Assembly (NCBI RefSeq): GCF_003966265.1
Contig: NZ_RXNV01000005.1
Span: 62,001-126,000 of the forward strand
Direction: 5' to 3'
DNA: 64,000 nt
Source: Shewanella atlantica
GTDB lineage: Bacteria; Pseudomonadota; Gammaproteobacteria; Enterobacterales; Shewanellaceae
Numbering within the stretch: the stretch's first letter is position 1; each line of letters begins with the position of its first letter. A program made the translations under genes and the position numbers. The notes beneath the pieces are model-generated. The model did no database searches. It was not told the origin of the DNA and was given only the letters and a program-made list of their open reading frames with translations. Below, piece by piece: positions 46,845-56,086 of this stretch.

Positions 46845-49331
46845 TCAGCTCCCTAGCTTACCCAGTTGGGGGGCGGCCTCTATCGGCCAGACTCGGTCTC
46901 GCTCTATCTGAGTTAATATTCCAAACACTTTATCCTCTTCTAAGGGCTTTGAAAAAAGGTACCCTTGAGCGAGTTCACACTCGGCATCAGCCAGGAATTC
47001 ACACTGCTGAGGAGTCTCTATCCCTTCTGCGACCACTGTTCGCCCTAAGTTATGGGCTAACTCGATAACCGTAGTCACAATATGTGTATCGGCGCTCCCC
47101 TCGAGTACTCCGGCAGTGAAACATCTGTCTATCTTGAGGACATCGAAAGGCAACTGTTTAAGATAGCTTAGGGAGGAATATCCCGTTCCAAAATCATCAA
47201 TCGCTATCCTGACCCCCAGACGCTTGAGAGATTTCATTGCCGACAGAGCCAAATCAACCTGTTCAATCACGCTTTCCTCAGTCACCTCCAATAGCAGGCT
47301 TTCAGGAGGAAGGTCATATTTAGACAAAATATGCTGAACGAGAGGAATCAATCCGGGATCCATATAATGTTTGGCAGATAGATTGACCGCCATATACAGG
47401 TCTTCCCACCCCTGCTTTCTTAATCGGGATAACATTGCCCCCGCCTCTTCCAGTACATAATTTCCAACCCGAATGATCGCCTCACTGTGTTCAATATCGG
47501 GAATAAAATCTCCCGGCATAATGAGCCCCAGTTCAGGGTGAAACCATCGTATCAATGCCTCGAAGCCTTTTAGTTTACTATCGGGTAAAGCTACAATGGG
47601 TTGTAGGAACAAGCTTAACTGTTTCTCGGCAATCGCAGCACCAATGTCTTGCTCAATCATTAAGCGGTTATTGGCTTTATGCAGCATCTCCTCGGTAAAT
47701 ACCCGATAGTTACTCCGACCCGCGTCTTTAGCCTGATACATGGCTAAATCGGCATATTTAATTAACTCTTCGGCCCTGACATTCATACTTTTACAATAGG
47801 CGACGCCTATGCTTGTCGTCACGATCAACTTATGATGTCCGAGAACGACAGGCTGCTGTAGCGAGGCAAATATTTTATGGATCACTTTACGTACATCCTG
47901 ATCAGATCGGATCCCTCGCAGTAAAATAAGAAACTCGTCTCCACCTTGCCGAAATACCGTATCCATAGCACGAACACTATTATTTAACCGGACTGCCACT
48001 ATCTTCAACAGCTCATCACCTTGTGTATGGCCTAAGGTGTCATTGATACGCTTGAACTCGTCGAGATCCAGATACATCAAGGCAACTTGATCATGAATAC
48101 GTCCCACACACGCTATGGTCTTTTTGAGCTCATGCATCAACATGGCCTTATTTGGTAGGCCCGTCAGCGTGTCGAGCATGGCTAGCCGCTTGAGTTCACT
48201 GGTGTACTCATCGACCTCCAACTCTAAATTCTGCAATCTTTCCGCAAGTTGATTGGTAGCCGTATTGATAAGATCGACCTCATCGACAATCAAGGATGAT
48301 GATTTAGGCGATAACTTTTTTAAGGTTTCAAAATCATGCTCTGCAAGCAGGGGAAGCAGATTGGCATGCCGACTCAAACTCACCACGGGCGCCCAGGCAA
48401 CAAGAATGACAAGACAGCCGGATAAAACCAGGGCAAACAGAAGCGTTCCCAGCATACTCTCCTGAAACTCATTGAGTATTGCCTGCCAATCACTGATGTT
48501 GTTGATCACTAAGATTGCCGGAGAGTTAGCCCCTTCAGCCAGAGGGAAAATCCAGATAGCCGAATATTCACCGTTGACTTCATATATCCCCCCCTTACTG
48601 GCAATCTGCTCCCAACTAAAATTATCGGCGATTTTATTCAGCCTGGGCAGACTCATACGTTTATTACTTATACTGTATAGCTCTCTGGCCCAATAGTTAC
48701 GGCCTACCGGATGCACGATTTTTGGACCGAGCACGGCTAATTCAAATGTTCCGTTTACCCGAAATCGAGCCAGGATATCGGTCAGTCCCGACTCTAAAAA
48801 CAGAAGGTGGGGCTCTCCTTGCAGTAAATTAGGAACCAGCACTTGAATCACACATTCACGATGACACACGATGCGCCAATGTGGTTCGATACTCACAGAG
48901 CTGCTTTCAAACCATTGCCTGTCTTCGACATCTACCCGATTGCCGGCATGCGCCAGTACCTCCCCAGAGAGTGACATCAGGTGAATAGTGTTCAACTCCC
49001 AGTACAGCTGAATATCCGGCCAACGTTTATCCAACATCTCCTGATAATTACCCACATCAAACTTCACATCATCATTGCTTCCATCATTGACCAGCAGGGA
49101 TATCTGTTGAGCTGCCAGCAAAGACTGATCAACAGTTAATGAGATTGAACTTTGAAGGTTTTGAGCCAATTGATTTTGCTGTGAAGCGAGTTGATAGCTT
49201 TGTTGATTAATCAATTGGCGAAAGGTAAAGCCACCTAATATCCCCCCTAATATCGTCAACATAACCATGACAGCAATAAGCAGCTTCCACTTCAAGCTGA
49301 TAAAAATACTCTTGGTATCGGGCGACGTCAT
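46845..49331 (-). CDS. Membrane GGDEF-EAL c-di-GMP enzyme
   Basis: An 828-aa protein. A transmembrane helix (about 14-36), a periplasmic sensor region (about 37-285, Cache/CHASE-like), a second helix (about 290-315), GGDEF (about 385-545) and EAL (about 560-810) follow in order. GGDEF is complete with an I-site RAMD. The EAL set is also complete (EALIRW, NLSAKHY, LLEVTEES, IDDFGTGYSSL, LKID, VVAEGIE), so both activities are possible, and hydrolysis is certain by motif. I start at Met29 of the open frame (MTSPDTKS), 4 nt after the stop of the upstream barrel gene with GGTGA before it. The operon with a porin and a PstS-like protein suggests a nutrient-linked signal. Confidence 0.92.
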   Translation of the reverse strand: MTSPDTKSIFISLKWKLLIAVMVMLTILGGILGGFTFRQLINQQSYQLASQQNQLAQNLQSSISLTVDQSLLAAQQISLLVNDGSNDDVKFDVGNYQEMLDKRWPDIQLYWELNTIHLMSLSGEVLAHAGNRVDVEDRQWFESSSVSIEPHWRIVCHRECVIQVLVPNLLQGEPHLLFLESGLTDILARFRVNGTFELAVLGPKIVHPVGRNYWARELYSISNKRMSLPRLNKIADNFSWEQIASKGGIYEVNGEYSAIWIFPLAEGANSPAILVINNISDWQAILNEFQESMLGTLLFALVLSGCLVILVAWAPVVSLSRHANLLPLLAEHDFETLKKLSPKSSSLIVDEVDLINTATNQLAERLQNLELEVDEYTSELKRLAMLDTLTGLPNKAMLMHELKKTIACVGRIHDQVALMYLDLDEFKRINDTLGHTQGDELLKIVAVRLNNSVRAMDTVFRQGGDEFLILLRGIRSDQDVRKVIHKIFASLQQPVVLGHHKLIVTTSIGVAYCKSMNVRAEELIKYADLAMYQAKDAGRSNYRVFTEEMLHKANNRLMIEQDIGAAIAEKQLSLFLQPIVALPDSKLKGFEALIRWFHPELGLIMPGDFIPDIEHSEAIIRVGNYVLEEAGAMLSRLRKQGWEDLYMAVNLSAKHYMDPGLIPLVQHILSKYDLPPESLLLEVTEESVIEQVDLALSAMKSLKRLGVRIAIDDFGTGYSSLSYLKQLPFDVLKIDRCFTAGVLEGSADTHIVTTVIELAHNLGRTVVAEGIETPQQCEFLADAECELAQGYLFSKPLEEDKVFGILTQIERDRVWPIEAAPQLGKLGS

Positions 49332-49335
49332 AGAG

Positions 49336-50517
49336 TCACCACTGGAAGCGATATGAGAGTTGCAGGGCAAACAGAGACCAGTGCTTCGCCTGATTGACTG
49401 GATCCGGAGCGACAATTGGTGTCACCCAGGAAGCGCCTTCAACGTCATGATACTCAACTGCGAGTAGCCAATCATTGCTTGGGAACCAGCGAACACCGAA
49501 AGTCCAGTCTTTCGTATAACCATAGTATGCAGGCGAACCGTATACAGCTTCGGAATTTGTACCGTCGGGGTCATCAGTATTATCGATATGCTTGTCATAT
49601 CGAACAAACAACTCCACATCGTGAGGAAGATAAGTCCTCACATCTACATAGTACCCTTCACTGGGATCAGTCAGCTCTTCAGCTGCTAACGGCTGTACCA
49701 GTCCATTGGTTACCCTGTCCCCCCTTAAGTACTCGGCCGTTATTTCGAATCGTTCATATCTGAATTGTCCGGAAAAAACCCAATTACTTAACTGTATCTC
49801 TCCTGGGTAGTAGTAACCGGGAATGAAGGGGTCGAAACTAACCTCTGCATCATAATAGCTGACACCTAAACGTAAGTAGTCATTTTGAAACTCTATATCC
49901 CCGGAGTAATACCCTTCGGAATCGAACTCGCCAAAATCTGCACTCCCCATTACGTTGCGATCTAAATCTTCAGTCACATTGACCTGGCCGACCGACAGGT
50001 GCCAATCGACGGCACCATCGAGCAGCTGATGCATACCAAAGAGATCCCCTCCTTCGATATGAAGCTGTGCATCACGAAAGTAATCACTATAAATTGACTG
50101 AGGAAGCATGATACTCGGGCGAGTGAAGGGCACATCGCGGGTACTGGAATAGAAACCGGTTTCATTTTTAAAACGTCCGGCGCGTATGCCGAGCATCCCC
50201 TCCCCAAGCTGATGGGTATACTCAGCAAACAGATAATCAAACATGACACCCGGGTCAGAAAGTGTTCCCCACTGCCTGAAAGTCAGCGCACTGGCCAGGC
50301 GAATGTTCTCAACGGGCGTCCACGACAAGGCTAAAGTGGCTTCGGTGATATCAAATGTATTACTGTCATCTCCAACAATAAATTGAGTATCCTCTGCAGC
50401 AACAAAACCTTGGCCGACAAACCCACTTAATTGCCATTCTGACGCGGTAGCAACTGATGAGGTAAGTAACAGCAAGGGACACAAGGACAATGAGTATCGA
50501 TTAATGGTTGTAAACAT
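49336..50517 (-). CDS. Outer-membrane beta-barrel (porin-like) protein
   Basis: A 393-aa protein with a signal peptide (1-25, ending ATA), amphipathic beta strands throughout and the terminal aromatic signature LSYRFQW. It is porin-like with many Tyr/Trp girdle residues; the substrate is unknown. It starts 17 nt inside the preceding PstS-like gene and ends 4 nt before the GGDEF-EAL start, so the three are made from one message and translationally coupled. Confidence 0.82.
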   Translation of the reverse strand: MFTTINRYSLSLCPLLLLTSSVATASEWQLSGFVGQGFVAAEDTQFIVGDDSNTFDITEATLALSWTPVENIRLASALTFRQWGTLSDPGVMFDYLFAEYTHQLGEGMLGIRAGRFKNETGFYSSTRDVPFTRPSIMLPQSIYSDYFRDAQLHIEGGDLFGMHQLLDGAVDWHLSVGQVNVTEDLDRNVMGSADFGEFDSEGYYSGDIEFQNDYLRLGVSYYDAEVSFDPFIPGYYYPGEIQLSNWVFSGQFRYERFEITAEYLRGDRVTNGLVQPLAAEELTDPSEGYYVDVRTYLPHDVELFVRYDKHIDNTDDPDGTNSEAVYGSPAYYGYTKDWTFGVRWFPSNDWLLAVEYHDVEGASWVTPIVAPDPVNQAKHWSLFALQLSYRFQW

Positions 50518-50914
50518 ACAGGCCTCCCGCTACAGATACTGAATCGCTGACATAACCGATTGCACCGGGAGTGTTCGATATTTGCTCTCTCATTTCAACT
50601 TCAGATTTTAAAATAACAGGCCTTTCACCGGTACCGGAAAAGACCAGCCGGTCCCATCTGCGCTGAAGCATATAAGGCATCATATCGAGTTTCTGAAAAC
50701 AAAATTCTTTATGTAGATCTGAACTTGGAGCGAGGATAAATACTTTTATTTTATGTCCGTCCGGCCAATAGACTTTCTGCATCGAAAAAATCAGACGTAG
50801 CTCTTGGGCAGGAAGAGGGAAATCGATGGCCGAATCATTCACGATGACCTGAGCCGCACTCGAGTGAGCGCAGAAAAGATAAAAAACTAACATCCATGTA
50901 GCCAGCAGGCGCAT
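50501..50914 (-). CDS. Short PstS-like (phosphate-binding-fold) exported protein
   Basis: A 137-aa exported protein. A signal peptide (1-21, ending SAA) is followed by a half-length periplasmic-binding domain like that of PstS-related proteins (LPAQELRLIFSMQKVYWPDG, and ISNTPGAIGYVSDS near the end). It lacks the length of a true PstS (about 320 aa) and has no transport genes beside it, so it may be a sensor module. It is first in the operon with the barrel protein and the GGDEF-EAL enzyme. Confidence 0.75.
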   Translation of the reverse strand: MRLLATWMLVFYLFCAHSSAAQVIVNDSAIDFPLPAQELRLIFSMQKVYWPDGHKIKVFILAPSSDLHKEFCFQKLDMMPYMLQRRWDRLVFSGTGERPVILKSEVEMREQISNTPGAIGYVSDSVSVAGGLYVYNH

Positions 50915-51464
50915 TCTCCAGTCTCCTTACTATCCCTAAGATAACCTTATATATCCATATTGTTTGAGAACATTTGATACTTGCTTAGCTCATCGAAAAG
51001 TTATCACTTTGCAGGCTAACGGCCCAAATGATAAATGACTAAGCCCACGACTTACCTCAAATGTTCATCTCCCCTGAAATGCTTGGATATAAGCTCATAT
51101 GAAGCCAAACTGCAAAAAGCGACACTAAAACTCCACTCATCTACAGCTTAGGCAAAAATTCCTCTTATCGCCCGATAATGGGTTAATAAATCCAGTAATT
51201 TTAAGTGTAAAAATAGATCACAAATCCTGAACCTAAAACTTTAAGTTATAAAAACTACTATCAACTAACTATAAAATAAGCGGTTTCCAAAATTCGCTAA
51301 TTTACACTCCTCTAATAAATTAACCGCACTCACCTTGAAAAGCATCAAACGAATCGGGCGCATATATTGACCTTTTCAGCAAATACCACCGGAAGCAGAT
51401 AGACGAATAAATCCAGCTATTTTTAAGCTATAATGGCGGTCAAATTTTCAGACTCTGGCCAGTT
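50915..51464. other. Divergent intergenic region before rsmC
   Basis: About 550 bp of AT-rich DNA with no supported ORF. It must hold the promoters of the leftward PstS-like operon and of rsmC. A short imperfect direct repeat (AATAAATCCAG...TTTTAAG) occurs near 51,185 and 51,407. No operator is recognised. Confidence 0.5.
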
Positions 51465-52496
51465 GTGTTAACTAATCCATCTCAACTCATTCTTAGAAAT
51501 AGCGATCTATTTACAGATCAAAATGTATTAGTGCTTAACTATGAAGGCGATCTGCTACCCAAGCAATTATTGGAAACGGCTCAAAAAGTCACGGCGCTAT
51601 CGCTCGATTATCATCATCACCTGATCATGAGCCCATATGCTGAGCCAAACCTGGCACTTCATTTTGGACACATGCTGCCCGATGAAGAACTATTCGATAC
51701 GGTGATTATCTATTACCCCAAAGCGAAGCCACTTGCATCATACCTGCTAAACTTGGCTGGAGTTCATCTCAAGCATAATGGGCAACTTCTGGTTGTCGGT
51801 GAAAATAAGGGGGGGATCCGCTCCATCGTTAAACAGGTGCCTGATTACTTCGATAACCCTTTTAAGCAAGACAGCGCAAGGCACTGTTTACTCTATGTGA
51901 GTCAACTCATAGAGAAAGCCCCTCAAATTAACCTCTCGGACTGGGTACGTAATTATCAACTTGAAACACCTCAGGGAGAAATTACTATTTGTAACCTTGT
52001 TGGGGTTTTTAGTGAAAAGCGTTTAGATGAAGGGACAAAACTGCTCCTGTCTCACTTACCCAACTTGTCTGGCCGAGTGTTAGATTTTGGGTGTGGGGCC
52101 GGCGTTATAGCGGCAGCCCTACTCAAGGCACAGCCTGAGCTAAAGATTGAATGCGTCGATATTAATGCAATGGCCATCGAGTCTTGCAAACTCACCTTAG
52201 CAGCCAATAACTTTACTGCCGTCACCTATCCCTCAGATGGACTGACTCAAACTAAGGGGCTTTTTAATGGCATCATATCTAACCCTCCATTTCATGATGG
52301 CTTGAGAAGTACCACTGACATTGCCAAGAATTTTGTAAAAGATAGTGTGCAAAAGCTAGAAAAAGGGGGGGTTTGGCATATTGTTGCCAATAGACACCTT
52401 CCATATAGTGATTCAATTTCGACTCATTTCAAACAGGTAAATGTCTCTGCACAGAACAACAAATATAAAGTTTACTCAAATAAAATCAGCAACTAA
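51465..52496 (+). CDS. rsmC: 16S rRNA m2G1207 methyltransferase RsmC
   Basis: A 343-aa enzyme. The N-terminal non-catalytic methyltransferase-like half (about 1-165) is followed by the catalytic half with the SAM motif [13 protein letters not shown] (near 206) and the active-site NPPFHDG (near 273). It methylates G1207 of 16S rRNA in the small subunit. Starts with GTG ([14 protein letters not shown]), the expected family N-terminus; the -10-like TATAATG lies about 30 nt upstream. Confidence 0.95.
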   Translation: MLTNPSQLILRNSDLFTDQNVLVLNYEGDLLPKQLLETAQKVTALSLDYHHHLIMSPYAEPNLALHFGHMLPDEELFDTVIIYYPKAKPLASYLLNLAGVHLKHNGQLLVVGENKGGIRSIVKQVPDYFDNPFKQDSARHCLLYVSQLIEKAPQINLSDWVRNYQLETPQGEITICNLVGVFSEKRLDEGTKLLLSHLPNLSGRVLDFGCGAGVIAAALLKAQPELKIECVDINAMAIESCKLTLAANNFTAVTYPSDGLTQTKGLFNGIISNPPFHDGLRSTTDIAKNFVKDSVQKLEKGGVWHIVANRHLPYSDSISTHFKQVNVSAQNNKYKVYSNKISN

Positions 52497-52701
52497 AGCA
52501 AAACAAAGCGAACAAATACAGCGGTATTAAATTTCGATGCCGCTCCACCTCAAAAGTATAAAAAGAATGCTCTACTTCAAACCTTACAAACTCCGTTAAA
52601 TTTTCAGACAGTTAGGGCTTCATAGGTCAAACTTTATGCTGTTATACTCGAGTAGTAAAAAAGAAAAAAAATAATAACTATTCATTGCATTGGAATTGGC
52701 T

Positions 52702-54372
52702 ATGTTGGATCCAGAACTCGTTGAACTAAGTGCTGACAATGTTTTTGTCGAATTAAGAATTATCCCTAATACCCATGGTCCGGTCACCGAGGAAGCCATT
52801 CTTGCGCTTCTGTCACTCCCCGAATTCGAGCAGCTTCTTCCTTTAGAAAATATTATCCAGAAGGCTGTTATCGAAATTAACCAACTTTGTGGTCAGGACG
52901 ATGGTCAGTTCGAACTGTTTTTTAAAATTGCGGAGCGCCGCAATGGAACAATAGAGCTAGAAGTCAGCGAAGATAAGATGGAGTCGGAGATGCAACTTAC
53001 CGCTGCTTGGGGCGGTGAGGAGGTCAGCATTCAGGATATATTGAAGGCATTGAAGGCGAATAATGTTTGCATGGGACTCAGCAAAGTTAAAATTCAGACA
53101 CTTCTCAAGCAGCTATCTCAACTCGAACCGGGAAAAACCTGCCGTAGCGTTATTGCAACAGGAAAGCCTGCTGTAAACGGAGACAACGCTCTCATTGAAA
53201 GAAAAGTTCCACTTGCCAGGGAACGCCTGCTCCAACCCCAGGAGAATGAAGACGGCACTGTCGATATGCGTAACCTAGGCGCTGTCATCATGGTCAAACC
53301 CGGCGATCTACTCATTGAGAAAATACCAGCCACGCTGGGCGTCGAAGGATATAACATCCACGGAGAGATACTGGCTCCCCTATCAGGTAAAGATACCCCC
53401 CTCTCACCGGGGGAAGGCACCGAGTTATCAGAATCGAACCCCAACCTGTTACTCGCCACGGTCGCGGGGCAACCTGTCGAAACTAAGTCGGGTATGCAAG
53501 TTGACGATGTTCTCAATATTAAAGACGTCGACGTCGGTTATGGTAACGTCGAGTTTAAGGGCAGTATCTTAATCACGGGTGATGTTCACGAAGGTATGGA
53601 AGTAAAGAGTAGTGGTGATATCACCGTCATCGGCTTTGTCGATTCGGCCTCTCTTTACGCAGACGGCGATGTTATTGTCAGTAAAGGGATCATAGGGAGA
53701 CAGCTCAAAGAGAGAGAGCTCTCCACTAAGATTAAAGCCAAAGGGCAAATATGTGCTCAATTCATCCAGTACTCAGATTTGGATGCCGAAGGCGAAATCC
53801 TGGTGACTAAGCAGTTACTACACAGCCATACACGAACTAAACAAAGACTCACGGTAAGCGATGCTAATAATCGCAGAGGAGATCTCGTCGGCGGTGTAGT
53901 CGAAGCCGCGAAGGGGTTAAAGGCTGTGGTCATAGGAGCAACCGCGGGAACTAAGACCGAAGTATTCTGTGCCATGAAGCAGACTGAGTTAAAGAAAGAG
54001 CTTAAAGAATTAGATCAAGCCGTTAAAGCTATGGTGGTTGCTAAATTAGACATTGAAGCTCGCCTTAAAAAGTTGCCTCCAAAGAGCGAATGGCAAGATG
54101 ACGAGATGATGGTAGAACAAGTGAAGATGATGCTGGAGGAAAAAAGTCGCATCACAGAGGAGCGGGCTAAGGAGGAGGTTGAATATGAGCTTATCAAGCA
54201 AGAGGTCGAAACCTATTATCATGATAACCGCATAGAGGCTCATAAACATATCTTCGCCAACGTCGAGCTTCATATCGGACAAGCCTTTAACCGAACCCAA
54301 CGTGAACATGGAACCTGTATCGTATTCAATGAAAATCAAGAAATTAAATTCGATTACAGTAACCGCAGTTAA
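52702..54372 (+). CDS. FapA-family (DUF342) polymerising-domain protein
   Basis: A 556-aa cytoplasmic protein of the DUF342/FapA type. The N-terminal alpha/beta part (about 1-170) is followed by a right-handed beta-helix region (about 180-410, with repeated GD/V turns such as ITGDVHEGMEVKSSGDITV). A long charged coiled coil (about 425-500) precedes a C-terminal patch. Relatives act in spore coat, flagellar or membrane-associated assemblies; the role in Shewanella is unknown. I start at the ATG giving MLDPELVEL, four codons inside a TTG-initiated frame. A hairpin follows. Confidence 0.82.
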   Translation: MLDPELVELSADNVFVELRIIPNTHGPVTEEAILALLSLPEFEQLLPLENIIQKAVIEINQLCGQDDGQFELFFKIAERRNGTIELEVSEDKMESEMQLTAAWGGEEVSIQDILKALKANNVCMGLSKVKIQTLLKQLSQLEPGKTCRSVIATGKPAVNGDNALIERKVPLARERLLQPQENEDGTVDMRNLGAVIMVKPGDLLIEKIPATLGVEGYNIHGEILAPLSGKDTPLSPGEGTELSESNPNLLLATVAGQPVETKSGMQVDDVLNIKDVDVGYGNVEFKGSILITGDVHEGMEVKSSGDITVIGFVDSASLYADGDVIVSKGIIGRQLKERELSTKIKAKGQICAQFIQYSDLDAEGEILVTKQLLHSHTRTKQRLTVSDANNRRGDLVGGVVEAAKGLKAVVIGATAGTKTEVFCAMKQTELKKELKELDQAVKAMVVAKLDIEARLKKLPPKSEWQDDEMMVEQVKMMLEEKSRITEERAKEEVEYELIKQEVETYYHDNRIEAHKHIFANVELHIGQAFNRTQREHGTCIVFNENQEIKFDYSNRS

Positions 54373-54382
54373 CTAAACTCCT

Positions 54383-54412
54383 GAGAGGTTGGTGCACAGG
54401 CACCAACCTCTC
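54383..54412 (+). terminator. Hairpin after the FapA-like gene
   Basis: Perfect 13-bp stem (GAGAGGTTGGTGC and its complement) with loop ACAG. There is no T run, so termination is probable but not certain. Confidence 0.55.
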
Positions 54413-54456
54413 GCTTCCCCTAAGTTTTCCATGCATAATCTCCTCCTGAAATACAC

Positions 54457-55629
54457 ATGTCGGCTGAAGTTAAGAGATTATCTGTGGAACTACTAAGAAT
54501 TGATTGTTTGGGAAAAGAGCTGAGACTGGAAGGTTCTATGGCTGGCTGGCAACAGCTTTTCTGGGGAGACACCTTAGTCTCGGTAAAGCAGGCGAGTGCC
54601 GATAATGAAGGACTTAAAACCCACAACTTTGAACTAACGAGCCAAGCCCCGCACCCCATACAAGCAGGCGAGCCTGACGCAGCGCCACTCAATGAAGAGA
54701 TCATGACTTCGACCAAGATTAAGATAAGCCTTGAGATCGATCTGATGTGGCAGCCTTTTAATATCGACTATCGACTCATTAAAGATGAGGTCGTAATCGC
54801 AAAAGGAAGCCGAAACAGTAAAGATATCGAGCGTCAGATCCCAGTAAAACCGATTCAAATAAAAAAACAGTTCAGCTTAGTCGGGCTGGCGTCCCTTGGC
54901 TTTAAGTTACTCAAGAGTGCCAAAGTCATCAAGGTCGTACTAGCGGGCGCCAGTATAGCTGCCTACTCCTGGCTATTTTCTTTCCAGTTTGCACTCGCCC
55001 TTATCGCCTGCCTGATGTTTCATGAATATGGCCATATTCGTGCGATGAAGCACTTTGGAATGAAAACGAAAGGGATCTATCTCATCCCGTTTATGGGAGG
55101 CTTGGCCCTCAGTGATGAGAAGATAAATACCCGTTGGCAAGATGTAGTTATCTCGATCATGGGGCCCAGCTTTGGCTTACTGATGTCAATCATCTCTTTA
55201 CTGGCTTACTGGCTAACCGGAAATGTATTCTTTGCCGGACTCGCGGCATTCAATGCACTATTAAACCTATTTAACCTGTTGCCCATTCTCCCCCTCGATG
55301 GCGGCCATATACTAAAAAGTATCAGCTTCTCCATGAACAGCATCATGGGACTCGGGGCCTGTATCACGGGAGCCGCGATCGGTGTATACCTTAGCTATAC
55401 TCTAGGCTTAGCGCTATTAGGCTTCTTATTGCTAATTGGTAGTTTAGAGATCGTTTTTGAGTGGAAAACCCGTCACCAGAGCCACCTCTTGCCTTTAGAC
55501 AGATATGGTCAGATATTCTCAACCCTATGGTACTTTCTAACTGTAGGTGCTTTGGTGGCAATCATCTGGTATCTGGCAGGTTCCGGTGACGACATGCTTG
55601 GGTTACCACTGAAAATTCTGCAAAGTTAA
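54457..55629 (+). CDS. M50-family (site-2-protease-like) membrane metalloprotease
   Basis: A 390-aa protein. A soluble N-terminal domain (about 1-145) precedes membrane helices from about 155 on. The zinc motif FHEYGH lies near 189, and the third ligand motif LPLDGGH near 280 completes the S2P active site. The last helices cover about 295-385. Site-2 proteases cut membrane-embedded anti-sigma factors or signal peptides; no such substrate is encoded nearby. No PDZ domain is present. The N-terminal domain is unrecognised. Confidence 0.85.
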   Translation: MSAEVKRLSVELLRIDCLGKELRLEGSMAGWQQLFWGDTLVSVKQASADNEGLKTHNFELTSQAPHPIQAGEPDAAPLNEEIMTSTKIKISLEIDLMWQPFNIDYRLIKDEVVIAKGSRNSKDIERQIPVKPIQIKKQFSLVGLASLGFKLLKSAKVIKVVLAGASIAAYSWLFSFQFALALIACLMFHEYGHIRAMKHFGMKTKGIYLIPFMGGLALSDEKINTRWQDVVISIMGPSFGLLMSIISLLAYWLTGNVFFAGLAAFNALLNLFNLLPILPLDGGHILKSISFSMNSIMGLGACITGAAIGVYLSYTLGLALLGFLLLIGSLEIVFEWKTRHQSHLLPLDRYGQIFSTLWYFLTVGALVAIIWYLAGSGDDMLGLPLKILQS

Positions 55630-55642
55630 TAAAACATTGAGA

Positions 55643-55665
55643 AAGGAAGCTAAGCTTCCTTTTTT
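55643..55665 (+). terminator. Terminator of the M50 protease gene
   Basis: Stem AAGGAAGC / GCTTCCTT with loop TAA and a run of T. Confidence 0.9.
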
Positions 55666-55703
55666 ATGACTTTATGAAGAGTTAAAAGATAAGTTTCAGG
55701 CAT

Positions 55704-55728
55704 AAAAAAACCTGCTAAAAAGCAGGTT
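55704..55728 (-). terminator. Terminator of the former tRNA-Leu gene
   Basis: Stem AACCTGCT / AGCAGGTT with a 4-nt loop. It has a T run on the minus strand, so it reads out of the tRNA fragment to its right. It is what remains of the original leuX-like transcription unit. Confidence 0.75.
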
Positions 55729-55771
55729 CTTATCTCTCAAACGAGAGTTTCTCTAATAAAGAGTATTTGAT

Positions 55772-55824
55772 TGGTACCGGAGGACGGACTTGAACCGTCA
55801 CGCTCGAAAGCAACGGATTTTGAA
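55772..55824 (-). pseudogene. 3' half of tRNA-Leu(CAA): probable att scar of an integrated island
   Basis: On the minus strand the sequence runs from the anticodon loop TTCAAAA through TCCGTT (3' anticodon stem), a long variable arm (TGCTTTCGAGCG), the T arm (GACGGTTCAAGTCCGTC) and the acceptor end CTCCGGTACCA. The 5' half (acceptor, D arm, AACGGA anticodon stem) is missing: upstream of the loop the bases are GTTCTT, which do not pair. This is a leuX-type gene broken exactly where tyrosine-recombinase islands recombine. A functional tRNA cannot be made from it. Confidence 0.85.
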
Positions 55825-56086
55825 AAGAACACCTCTAAAAATACTTAGTAATATCAATAAATAAAAACCAGATGAAACACCTTTGCAAATTCTTTGCAAT
55901 AACATGCACATCTAATTGTGATGAAAAAGTGAGCAAGCAAATCAAACGTCACAACACCTCAGATATAGTTCATGTGTATCTTCTGAATAACTATAAATAT
56001 AATGTTTCACACACAATGAGTAGATAAGTCCATTGCTCGAGGTGGGAGAAATCCTTTTCCCCGGGGGAGCGCATTGGGAAGTCGGC
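55825..56086. other. Left flank of the putative island
   Basis: AT-rich and gene-free. It includes two direct repeats CTTTGCAA at 55881 and 55892, 11 bp apart, which could be integrase or excisionase arm sites next to the att scar. Confidence 0.4.

Noticed and set aside
51185..51440. AATAAATCCAG short repeat as an operator pair before rsmC
   Set aside because: It is imperfect, more than 200 bp apart and AT-rich; chance similarity is likely.
55772..55824. Functional tRNA-Leu gene
   Set aside because: The 5' acceptor strand, D arm and 5' anticodon stem are missing; only the 3' half is present.
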